Part shown: piece after piece, positions 56,914 through 64,000 of the stretch | How positions within the stretch are numbered: the first letter of the stretch is position 1 | Layout of the letters: every line of letters starts with the position of its first letter | NCBI GenBank assembly: GCA_003994795.1 | Contig: AP018269.1 | Location: forward strand, 5,829,254-5,893,253 | Direction of reading: 5' to 3' | DNA: 64,000 nucleotides | Source: Cylindrospermum sp. NIES-4074 | GTDB lineage: Bacteria; Cyanobacteriota; Cyanobacteriia; Cyanobacteriales; Nostocaceae | Notes under the pieces: generated by a model | Databases searched by the model: none | The model's input: only the letters and a program-made list of their open reading frames with translations | What the model was told of the DNA's origin: nothing | Position numbers and translations under genes: made by a program

Positions 56914-57175
56914 AGCGGGCTTCTGAAACCCAGACTGTATTTAGTTTTCAAGGTGCGGTTGCGCGGATCGATCATCAATATACCATTCCAGCCGTTGCTT
57001 GGGAAGAGGGCGAAGAAAAAAAATCGCCGAAACCCTTTTGTGTGAAGCATTTCAGAGTTTGCGCGGATCGTAATTGGCATAAAAGAGGCTGAAATCCTTG
57101 CAGTGATTGAGATAGAAGCATTTTTTTTAGTCATTGAATTTCTACACCCACCCATCCGCGCAACCTAGCACCCAG
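56914..57175 (-). promoter_or_regulatory. CRISPR leader region
   Basis: Right of the last repeat, on the minus strand upstream of the array. It has no gene and contains GCGCGGATCG twice (56961-56970 and 57061-57070, exactly 100 bases apart) and ATCCGCGCAA in inverted direction (57154-57163). A minus-strand CACCTTGAAAACTAAATACA tract borders the array; such A/T-rich leader ends are typical for cyanobacteria. Confidence 0.65.
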
Positions 57176-57235
57176 AAGCCAAGCTAGGAGCGGTTTTTTG
57201 ATGACAGCGATTTTCAGGTAAATAAACTCGCGGGG

Positions 57236-57498
57236 GTAGGGGCACAGCACTGCTCATTGGTGTCAACTTAAGCTCAACCCGTTGTCCCACAAACGTTTGA
57301 CCCCACCCCTCAATCCCTGCCCCTAATCCCCACTCCGTGGGGGCCCCGAGTTCCCCTCTTGAGGGGAGGGGAGGTTTTGCGTCAGCAAAGCCGGGGTGGG
57401 GTTCTTTGGGATTGGTTGGTAATTGAATAAGTTTGATATCACATCATTACGAGGGCTTCACCTTAAGTTGACACGTATGAGCACTGCTGTGCCCCTAC
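57236..57498. mobile_element. 263-bp MITE-like element with 37-bp ends
   Basis: The left end (GTAGGGGCACAGCACTGCTC, and so on to CTTAAG) and the right end are inverted copies over 37 bases with three mismatches. The interior has a smaller inverted G+C-rich part (CCCCACCCCTC / GGGGTGGGG), so a second repeat may be nested in it. It has no transposase gene. Confidence 0.75.
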
Positions 57499-57613
57499 GA
57501 TAGATGTGGTGCAAATAAATGAAAGCTGCTGGAATGTGAATTTTCTCTTCCTGTCCTTGCATACTTGGCATGAGAAGTGTAGTATTTCAGCCTTGATTCT
57601 TACCTGATGACTC

Positions 57614-58240
57614 ATGACTAAAACCTTAGATTTTATTACCGTTCCCCCAGAAACAGAGACAGCACCTCAAGGTTTAATCGTCACTTTACACGGTTGGGGC
57701 GCAAATGCCCAGGATGTAGCATCACTATCGCCATATTTTAGCTTGCCTGGTTATCAATTCGTTTTTCCTGATGCACCTTTTCCCCATGCCTATTCTGCCA
57801 TCGGGAAAGCGTGGTATGACTTGCGTCAAGAAAATATGTATCAAGGCTTGACAGAAAGTCGGCAATTGTTAATTGATTGGTTGCAATCCTTAGAGAGTAG
57901 CACTGGAATACCTTTATCGCGCACTATTTTGAGTGGATTTTCTCAAGGTGGGGCGATGACTTTGGATGTAGGATTAACTTTGCCTCTGGCAGGTTTAGTT
58001 GTAATGAGTGGATATTTACATCCTGGTGCAGCAAAAACTGTTAAAAGTAGTTATCCCCCAACCGTGATTATGCACGGCAGACTTGATGAAGTCGTACCCC
58101 TAGCTGCTGCTGTTCAGGCACGGGAAACCTTAACATCTCTGGGCGTGGCGTTAGAGTACCATGAATTTAACATGGGACATGAAATCAGTCTCGATATGTT
58201 AGAGGTACTACGAAATTTCGTCGTGAATAAAATAGGTTAG
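57614..58240 (+). CDS. Phospholipase/carboxylesterase family alpha/beta hydrolase
   Basis: A 208-residue serine hydrolase of the acyl-protein-thioesterase group. It has LIVTLHGWGANAQD near 22-35 (oxyanion loop), the nucleophile elbow SGFSQGGAMTL near 111-121 with Ser, the Asp in HGRLDEVVPL near 155, and the His in FNMGHEIS near 187. Small carboxyl esterases of this group hydrolyse short-chain esters or lysophospholipids. No signal peptide, so it is cytosolic. It is a single gene after a MITE. Confidence 0.92.
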   Translation: MTKTLDFITVPPETETAPQGLIVTLHGWGANAQDVASLSPYFSLPGYQFVFPDAPFPHAYSAIGKAWYDLRQENMYQGLTESRQLLIDWLQSLESSTGIPLSRTILSGFSQGGAMTLDVGLTLPLAGLVVMSGYLHPGAAKTVKSSYPPTVIMHGRLDEVVPLAAAVQARETLTSLGVALEYHEFNMGHEISLDMLEVLRNFVVNKIG

Positions 58241-58330
58241 TCTAGGTTACAAATTTTTTACAAATTCGGCTAGAAATCAGCGCAATTTTTACGAAATCAA
58301 TGTCCACTAGTGAGTAAGATAGATGGGGTG

Positions 58331-58349
58331 GTTGCGTAAGGGCGCAACT
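58331..58349 (+). promoter_or_regulatory. Leader hairpin upstream of the DUF2555 gene
   Basis: GTTGCG and CGCAAC form a 6-bp stem with a TAAGGG loop about 50 bases before the ATG. A strong ribosome-binding site GGGAGGGG lies nearer. It may tune translation; the role is inferred. Confidence 0.35.
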
Positions 58350-58396
58350 TAACCTAAAGCTGAAGGCGAATGCTGCAAACGGGAGGGGCAACCATT

Positions 58397-58609
58397 ATGA
58401 CAACTCTAAGCATTTCCAGAAAAGAAATTGCTGCCATGACTGCGGCAGAAGTTGAGGAATTGGCTACACGACTGGAGCTTGATAATTATAGTAATGCTTT
58501 TGAGGGTTTGAATGATTGGCATCTATTGCGAGCGATCGCATTTCAGCGTCCAGAGTTAGTAGAATCCTATATCCATCTCCTAGATTTAGAACCTTACGAT
58601 GAAGCGTAG
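58397..58609 (+). CDS. DUF2555 family protein
   Basis: A 70-residue acidic helical protein (ISRKEIAAMTAAEVEELATR and LNDWHLLRAIAFQRPELVES). It matches what I recall as the cyanobacterial DUF2555 family, which has no known function and is limited to photosynthetic bacteria. The ATG at 58397 follows a strong GGGAGGGG ribosome-binding site. The gene coaBC follows after 70 bases on the same strand. Confidence 0.75.
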   Translation: MTTLSISRKEIAAMTAAEVEELATRLELDNYSNAFEGLNDWHLLRAIAFQRPELVESYIHLLDLEPYDEA

Positions 58610-58680
58610 CCGTTGGAGATTTGAAATTGGGGTTGACTGGCTAAAATCAGAAATGATCGGAATTTAAGCCAAAGATACCA

Positions 58681-59898
58681 ATGTCATCATCTGCAAATCC
58701 TCCATCATCAAACCGGGTTCTCATTGCTGTAGGTGGCGGTATCGCCGCCTACAAAATTTGTGAATTGGTTTCGACGCTGTTTAAAACCGGGGTAGAAGTC
58801 CGCGTCATTCTCACCCGTTCCGCCCAAGAATTTATCACCCCTCTAACTTTAGCGACTTTATCTCGTCATCGCGCCTACACAGATGATGATTTTTGGCAAC
58901 CAATTCACTCTCGCCCATTACATATAGAGTTGGGTGAGTGGGCTGATTTGTTGGTAATTGCCCCTTTAACGGCTAATACCTTGGCAAAATTAGCTCAGGG
59001 GATGGCAGATAGTTTGTTGACAAATACAGTCCTCGCTTCAACTTGTCCCGTACTGTTAGCACCGGCAATGAATACAGATATGTGGCAACAGTTAGCGGTG
59101 CAGCGGAATTGGCAGCAACTATTGACAGATGCAAGATATTATGGTATGGGTACTGCGTCGGGGTTGTTGGCTTGCGATCGCATTGGTGCCGGGAGAATGG
59201 CAGAACCCACCGAGATTTTAACTTATATCCAATCTTTACTCCACACCCAAGGTAAGCGAGATTTAGCCGGGAAAAGGGTGTTAATTAGCGCTGGGGGAAC
59301 AAGAGAACATCTTGATCCAGTGAGATTTATTGGCAATCCATCTACAGGTAAAATGGGATTAGCTTTAGCCCAAGCAGCACTGCACCGAGGCGCAAGTGTA
59401 ACGCTGGTGCATGGGCCAGCCAGTTGGGCTGTACCCTTGGGAGTACAAGCAATTCCCGTAATTAGTGCCGCCCAAATGCAGCAGGCAATGTTAGAATATT
59501 TTCCCAATGCAGATGTGATTGTTATGTCGGCAGCAGTCGCGGATGTCAAGCCTAAAGATTATAGTCCAGAGAAATTACCCAAGCGATCGCTTCCCCAAAC
59601 CCTTCCCCTTGAACCTGTACCAGATATTATCGCTCAATTAGCAAAACTCAAACAACCCCATCAACGGTTAATTGGCTTTGCTGCACAGACTGGAGATATT
59701 GTCACACCAGCGTTAGAGAAGTTGCAGAGTAAGAAATTAGATGCGATCGTTGCCAACCCCATAGATCAAGCTGATAGTGGTTTCGGCAGTGACAACAATC
59801 AAGCGATATTTTTAGATCAACAAGGGAATCAATTAGCTATTCCACCCTGTTCTAAATTAAAGCTGGCTCATCAGTTATTTGATTTTGTGGACGCTTAA
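58681..59898 (+). CDS. coaBC: Bifunctional phosphopantothenoylcysteine decarboxylase / phosphopantothenate-cysteine ligase
   Basis: A 405-residue enzyme for two steps of CoA synthesis. The N-terminal flavoprotein (about 1-190) has [16 protein letters not shown], the catalytic His in [12 protein letters not shown] and [10 protein letters not shown]. The C-terminal ligase (about 195-405) has [29 protein letters not shown] and GFAAQTGD. Length and order are normal. It may share a transcript with the upstream DUF2555 gene. Confidence 0.96.
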   Translation: MSSSANPPSSNRVLIAVGGGIAAYKICELVSTLFKTGVEVRVILTRSAQEFITPLTLATLSRHRAYTDDDFWQPIHSRPLHIELGEWADLLVIAPLTANTLAKLAQGMADSLLTNTVLASTCPVLLAPAMNTDMWQQLAVQRNWQQLLTDARYYGMGTASGLLACDRIGAGRMAEPTEILTYIQSLLHTQGKRDLAGKRVLISAGGTREHLDPVRFIGNPSTGKMGLALAQAALHRGASVTLVHGPASWAVPLGVQAIPVISAAQMQQAMLEYFPNADVIVMSAAVADVKPKDYSPEKLPKRSLPQTLPLEPVPDIIAQLAKLKQPHQRLIGFAAQTGDIVTPALEKLQSKKLDAIVANPIDQADSGFGSDNNQAIFLDQQGNQLAIPPCSKLKLAHQLFDFVDA

Positions 59899-59903
59899 GT
59901 CAT

Positions 59904-60095
59904 ATCTTGCACCTAGCCCTAACGACTGGAAGTCGCGGCTATAAGAACGAAGTCCGCCTGCGCGGACTAACGACAAATCAAGGGTTTTGGAGCCTGCGGA
60001 GGTGGTCATTGAGCTTGCGATGTCCTGAGCTTGTCGAAGGGTCGAAGTGCAGGCTTTGTTCTGGTAGCCGCGATTTTAATCGTCCGGTGCAAGAT
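59904..60095. mobile_element. MITE-like element with ATCTTGCACC ends
   Basis: ATCTTGCACC and GGTGCAAGAT are perfect 10-bp terminal inverted repeats about 190 bases apart, with partly complementary inner parts (AAGTCGCGGCTAT, TAGCCGCGATTTT). A G+C-rich interior has CTGCGCGGACTAACG. It has no gene. Confidence 0.72.
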
Positions 60096-60362
60096 GTTAG
60101 TTAACAAATCAAAACCTTGCGCCTTTGGGTGAGGCTACATCAATCTATTATGCAAAGAGGATTAGTTAATATATATGCGCGCACAGATTCCTATTATAAA
60201 AATATAGTACCCAAAAACCTGGGATTTTGTCAACCCCCTGCGCCTCATTACTAAAGAACTGCATAATTTGGGCAGACTACAGACGGCGTTATAAATTAAT
60301 AACATAGTGTATCGACAAAACCGGACTTGTTCTGGCTCGATCTCAATAGCAAAGGTTTGGAG

Positions 60363-61841
60363 ATGTTTACTTTATCAGAAACTACTATCATCGGGGCAAT
60401 CTTGCTGGTAGCTTTGGGCATTTTAGGTTGGGGCTATTATCGCGCCAGACCTTTTGGTAAACTGGGAATCTTAGCCTGGTTGCAGTCGGTGGTGTTGATA
60501 GCTCCCTGGCTGGTGTTTTTTGGATTATTTGCCGCAGGAATTTACATCAATATAGTAGGCATATTGTTCTTGCTGGTGGCTTCAACGGTGTTGTATGTCT
60601 TCTTGGGTAGACAGTTACGTTCATCTGGGCAAGATGCCATACTCAGACAACGGGCAACAGAAAGACTGGCAGCTGATGCCGCACAAAATGCCAACAATCC
60701 AGTAGTAATTGGAGAACTAAACCTGGATGTGGTGTCAATACCCGAAGAAGAGTTGAGTGCAATTAAAAGCATTTTCGGTATTGATACATTTTTCGCCACA
60801 GAAACGATCGCCTATCAAGAAGGTGTAATTTTCAGAGGCAATCTGCGAGGAGAACCAGAAGCCATACATAATAGGCTAACCAAGGCTTTGCAAGAACGTC
60901 TCGATGATAAATATCGGTTGTTTTTAGTGGAGAACACAGACGGTAAACCCGTGGTCATTGTCCTCCCCAGCCGCACCGATCCCCGGCCAATGCTGTTGCC
61001 CCAAAAGGCTTTTGCAGTTATTCTCTTGGTAGCAACACTCGCCACCAACTTAGAAGCTGCGGGGTTACTGCTGAATTTTGATTTATTTGCCACCCCACAG
61101 CGATTTACAGAAGCATTACCCATAGCTAGTGGGATATTTGCGATTTTGGCAACCCATGAACTTGGTCATTGGTTACTGGCCCAGCGTCACCAAGTCCGTC
61201 TTAGCTGGCCCTTCTTTTTGCCAGCTGTACAAATTGGCTCCTTTGGGGCAATTACCCGCTTTGAGTCGATATTACCTAACCGCAAAGCACTATTTGATAT
61301 TGCCTTGGCGGGGCCTGCTGCTGGCGGCATTGTTTCTTTGTTAATGTTGGTGGTAGGTTTGCTACTTTCTAACTCTGGCAGTTTATTTCAATTACCAAAT
61401 CAGTTTTTCCAAGGCTCGATTTTAGTAGGAAGCTTGGCCCGGGTTGTCTTGGGTTCTGCTTTACAATCTTCTCTAGTGAATGTCCATCCCTTGGTGCTAA
61501 TTGGTTGGCTGGGGTTGGTAATCACTGCTTTAAATTTAATGCCTGCTGGACAACTAGATGGTGGGCGGATTGTGCAGGCGATTTATGGACGCAAAACTGC
61601 AAGTCGAGTGACGATCGCCACTTTAATTGTACTAGGGCTAGTATCTCTGGCTAATCCTCTGGCTATGTACTGGCTGATTGTGATTGTGTTCTTGCAACGT
61701 GATCAAGAACGCCCCACTTTGAATGAAATCACCGAACCTGATGATGCAAGGGCGGCTTTGGGTCTTTTGGCGCTATTCTTGATGATTACCACCCTTTTAC
61801 CTTTAACTCCTGGCTTGGCTGGGCGTTTGGGAATTGGTTAG
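60363..61841 (+). CDS. Site-2 protease family membrane metalloprotease
   Basis: A 492-residue M50 protease from ATG 60363 (an upstream TTG would add 12). It has two helices first (about 7-25 and 40-75), a soluble region, then six or so helices. The zinc motif HELGH is in ILATHELGHWLLAQRH near 267, and the third ligand in MPAGQLDGGRIVQ near 400. It is closest to the EGY-type of chloroplasts and cyanobacteria, which are tied to chlorophyll-protein accumulation; the link is by family. Substrates here are unknown. Confidence 0.9.
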   Translation: MFTLSETTIIGAILLVALGILGWGYYRARPFGKLGILAWLQSVVLIAPWLVFFGLFAAGIYINIVGILFLLVASTVLYVFLGRQLRSSGQDAILRQRATERLAADAAQNANNPVVIGELNLDVVSIPEEELSAIKSIFGIDTFFATETIAYQEGVIFRGNLRGEPEAIHNRLTKALQERLDDKYRLFLVENTDGKPVVIVLPSRTDPRPMLLPQKAFAVILLVATLATNLEAAGLLLNFDLFATPQRFTEALPIASGIFAILATHELGHWLLAQRHQVRLSWPFFLPAVQIGSFGAITRFESILPNRKALFDIALAGPAAGGIVSLLMLVVGLLLSNSGSLFQLPNQFFQGSILVGSLARVVLGSALQSSLVNVHPLVLIGWLGLVITALNLMPAGQLDGGRIVQAIYGRKTASRVTIATLIVLGLVSLANPLAMYWLIVIVFLQRDQERPTLNEITEPDDARAALGLLALFLMITTLLPLTPGLAGRLGIG

Positions 61842-61854
61842 GGGTGTGGGGAGA

Positions 61855-61967
61855 TGGGGGAGAGGGGGAGTAATATTTAATATTTCTTACTCCCCACACT
61901 CCCCACACTCCCCACACTCCCCACACTCAGCACTCAGCACTCAGCACTCCCCACACCCCCCACACTC
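61855..61967. repeat. CTCCCCACA and CTCAGCA heptamers with inverted copies
   Basis: GGGGAGTAA and TTACTCCCC can form a 9-bp stem near 61868-61896; four ACTCCCC copies and three CTCAGCA copies follow. It separates two convergent genes and probably ends both transcripts. Confidence 0.8.
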
Positions 61968-63284
61968 CTACGGTTTCCAACCGGTAAGCAGATTAGGATA
62001 AGCGGTTGCTGTGGGGAAGATTTGCTGAAAGCCGGTTTGACGTTCTAAGGGTTTTTCTTGGCTAATGTTCCACAGGGTTTCATAGAAAAAGAATGAGACT
62101 CCAGCAAAATTGCGATCGCGCACTTTTTGCACTTGTGTCTGAATCTGCTGCATCGGCACACTTCTATTTTTCAAACCGCTCAAAATGCCGATACTCACGG
62201 GGATATGACTTTGGGCGGTTTTCACTTCTGGATACTCTAATTCGCTGATAAAAACATTCAAATCGTTGCGATAAACTTGTATAACTAAGTCTTCGACTAT
62301 TCCCATCCGTTCCCACTTCTGCCAGTCTGCTAAAAAGTATTCATAGGAAAAACGCTGGGGATTAGGTGCAACGGAAACAAGACAATCTTTTTTATTAGCT
62401 TTGATAGCTATAAATACCCGCTTCATAAAGTCAGTAATTTTGTTAGCCCTCCAACGCACCCATTCGGGATCTTTGGGGTTTTTAGAAGGCGCTCGACCAC
62501 GGTGTTCTTTTTTGTAGAGTGCTACTGTATAGGCATCATAGCCCAATTCTGATGGTAAGCCAAAATGGTCATCAAATTGAATGCCATCGACATCGTAGTT
62601 TTTAACTATTTCTACAATTAAGTCTTGGATAAATTGTTGCACATCTGGGAGAAATGGATTTAGCCACACCCGATCATCTTTGCCTTCTTTGACTATCCGC
62701 TTACCGTTGCTGAGATTGGTTAGCCATTGGGGACGACGTTTAGCTAATTCAGAATCAGCCGGGGCCATAAAGCCAAATTCAAACCAGGGAATCACAGTTA
62801 AGCCTTTTTTATGTCCCTCGCTGACAACTTCTTTGAGCATATCTCGCCCTTGCAATCCTGGTGTAGGATCAAGCGATCGCCCAATCACTCTAGCTGCAAC
62901 TTTGCTGGGATATAGTGTATACCCCCAATTCCACACAGCCGGATATACAGTGTTAAAGTTGAGTTCATTCAAGCGTTGCAAGGCATTCTTGAGGCGATCG
63001 CGCTCAAACAACACATCGCTATCAATATTAGTTAACCATACACCCCTTAACTCCGAATTTGGCGATCGCTTCACAGGCGTTTGAGCATTTAAGGGAAATG
63101 ACAACATTACCGCAGCTACCATACTCAAAGCCACCACCACAGCCAAAAACCCTGGCTTTCTACTTCGACGCACATTCCCCCAATGTAGAAGCTCAACACA
63201 CCACAGCACAAGTCTTTTCATCATTTTGCTACAGACTTCGTTAAATAATGGATGATGACTGGGAACACTAGCTAGAAGTTGCAT
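61968..63284 (-). CDS. Family-10-like glycosyl hydrolase (DUF187/GHL10) with membrane anchor
   Basis: A protein of 438 residues from ATG 63284, which has GAGG upstream; GTG 63335 and ATG 63221 are alternatives. The N-terminus has a strong hydrophobic anchor or signal segment (FLAVVVALSMVAAVMLSF), so it is exported. The TIM barrel (about 80-420) has ELRGVWLTNIDSDVLFERDR, VIPWFEFGFMAPADS and DGIQFDDHFGLPSELGYD with the catalytic Asp pair. Relatives hydrolyse cell-wall or extracellular polysaccharide. It is a paralogue of the second half of the split gene at 38873, without its WG repeats. Substrate unknown. Confidence 0.88.
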   Translation of the reverse strand: MQLLASVPSHHPLFNEVCSKMMKRLVLWCVELLHWGNVRRSRKPGFLAVVVALSMVAAVMLSFPLNAQTPVKRSPNSELRGVWLTNIDSDVLFERDRLKNALQRLNELNFNTVYPAVWNWGYTLYPSKVAARVIGRSLDPTPGLQGRDMLKEVVSEGHKKGLTVIPWFEFGFMAPADSELAKRRPQWLTNLSNGKRIVKEGKDDRVWLNPFLPDVQQFIQDLIVEIVKNYDVDGIQFDDHFGLPSELGYDAYTVALYKKEHRGRAPSKNPKDPEWVRWRANKITDFMKRVFIAIKANKKDCLVSVAPNPQRFSYEYFLADWQKWERMGIVEDLVIQVYRNDLNVFISELEYPEVKTAQSHIPVSIGILSGLKNRSVPMQQIQTQVQKVRDRNFAGVSFFFYETLWNISQEKPLERQTGFQQIFPTATAYPNLLTGWKP

Positions 63285-63583
63285 TATCGCCTGACCTCTA
63301 CCTACAGATGGATTGTTTGAGTTTTCCCAACTCACTGATACTACGTCAATTGAGAATTTAATTTCATCCCAACTTAATTGACATCAAATCTCTACATTTG
63401 GGGTACAATGGGGGGTAATACCCCACGCGCCGACCTAATTAGGCAATGCGTAGGATTGTATTATGCTTTACAGAAATAATTTTATGTTTGAGTTAACCGC
63501 ATTACTTTTTGAGTAAAGGTTAATTGAATAATTCCTCGGAAATAGCTTGATAACTTCATAACAATAAAAAAGCAGGACTTTTA
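63285..63583. other. Intergenic region before the right-edge gene
   Basis: About 250-300 bases. A TTGACA near 63378 and TACAAT near 63404 are spaced by 20 bases, longer than a good promoter. No repeat or gene is clear. Confidence 0.4.
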
Positions 63584-64000
63584 ATGACCAGCTTAGGTGA
63601 TTCTCAAGACAGCACAGCCAGCGCCACAGTAGCCACTAAAAGGCTAGCAAGAGCCATGATGGTTGCTGCTGGAGAGTTTTCACTGATTTTAGCTTGTTGT
63701 AATTCAGCCCAAAAGCAGCAACAAGTACTTAATTTATTAAGAGAATCATCCTCAGCAGACATCCAAGAAATTGTTCTCCCACCTGCGTCCGAAACACTTT
63801 ATACTACAATTACCGCCGCACTGGGTGATGCTCAACCCGAAGCTTTGATTGTAGGGGGTTTAGAATCTGTAGAAGGTATTAATCAACTCCTCATCAGCAC
63901 CAATCTCATGCGAAATGAATTTCGCAAGACGTTCAACTTCCCTCTCGTGTTATGGGTAAATGAAGAAATCTTGTGCAAGTTAGTTTGGCTAGCACCTGAT
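63584..64000 (+). CDS. Start of a large ORF cut by the right edge, possible TPR/NTPase-type regulator
   Basis: An open frame from ATG 63584 (MTSLGDSQDSTASATVATKR) to the edge, 139 codons without a stop. It has an AGCAGGA ribosome-binding site. The segment AQPEALIVGGLESVEGINQL and FNFPLVLWVNEEILCKLVWL recalls the N-terminal part of large cyanobacterial proteins with NB-ARC, CHAT or TPR parts, where the same F-P-L-V-L-W-V-N motif occurs. That recall is not strong evidence. No transmembrane segment is visible. Confidence 0.6.
   Translation, partial: MTSLGDSQDSTASATVATKRLARAMMVAAGEFSLILACCNSAQKQQQVLNLLRESSSADIQEIVLPPASETLYTTITAALGDAQPEALIVGGLESVEGINQLLISTNLMRNEFRKTFNFPLVLWVNEEILCKLVWLAPD

Noticed and set aside
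55418-57045. Open frames over the CRISPR array with repeated peptides (VSIPNRDFGELQ, FQSLIGILVNCN)
   Set aside because: They are translations of the 37-bp CRISPR repeat in two frames; not genes.
63378-63409. Promoter TTGACA / TACAAT upstream of the right-edge gene
   Set aside because: Spacer of 20 bases is too long for a reliable sigma-70 promoter.

Overview
The window is a 64 kb chromosomal segment of a filamentous, heterocystous-type cyanobacterium of the Nostoc/Anabaena group. The evidence is its oxygenic-photosynthesis genes (psaD, the variable chain of ferredoxin-thioredoxin reductase, ndhS, a Tic20 homologue), the many HIP1 octamers (GCGATCGC) in genes and spacers, the short tandemly repeated repeats typical of Nostocales (heptamers such as CTCAGCA, CTCCCCA and TAATGGG), the Uma2 (DUF820) genes, and the DICT-domain sensor kinase. 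Species cannot be fixed from sequence alone. I found no rRNA or tRNA gene.

Layout. 1-5.3 kb: a decayed GHKL-ATPase gene, a glycogen-debranching-type glucosidase and a DICT-GAF histidine kinase. 5.5-12.5 kb: psaD, trpE, two Uma2 genes around a small gene and a truncated HNH gene, an unrecognised 470-residue protein, purS-purQ and a Zur-like Fur regulator. 12.6-20.5 kb: nfeD plus an SPFH protein, a membrane-anchored PP2C phosphatase, ftrV, a YdcF protein and an APH/P-loop kinase fusion. 20.8-26.3 kb: rplY, purA, an adenosine-deaminase-family gene, a rhodanese-like protein without its cysteine, and mutL. 26.4-31.4 kb: an EF-hand protein, SRPBCC and DUF924 genes, rubredoxin, a TnpB remnant, ndhS and a HAS-barrel-like protein. 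31.5-43.6 kb: a proton antiporter with Usp domains, UDP-xylose synthase plus UDP-glucose dehydrogenase, DUF2993, an SLH/WG/glycosidase gene pair split by one in-frame stop, cinA and a WecA/MraY-type transferase. 43.8-55.1 kb: glyA, tic20, a fumarylacetoacetase-family gene, rpsF, a STAS protein, a DedA protein, argG, an HD phosphohydrolase, a three-copy array of small RNA genes, and purH. 55.2-64 kb: a 19-repeat CRISPR array with no cas genes in the window, MITE-like elements, an esterase, a DUF2555 protein, coaBC, a site-2 protease, a second family-10-like glycosidase, and the start of a large unidentified ORF.

How the genes fit together. Most of the window is housekeeping: purine synthesis (purS, purQ, purA, purH, with glyA supplying one-carbon units), Trp and Arg synthesis, CoA synthesis and photosynthetic electron transport. 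UDP-glucose dehydrogenase followed by UDP-glucuronate decarboxylase activity would make UDP-glucuronate and UDP-xylose for polysaccharides, fitting the nearby S-layer-type, glycosidase and WecA-like genes.

The most unusual content is non-coding. At 53.1-53.5 kb three near-identical minus-strand RNA units, two with clear own promoters, look like the cyanobacterial Yfr2 family; their predicted 5' ends are complementary to the conserved Yfr1 motif. The CRISPR array reads on the minus strand by its repeat end and its decayed left end. Repeats have also entered functional positions: a heptamer tract lies inside mutL, and repeat-derived hairpins sit just after psaD and rpsF.
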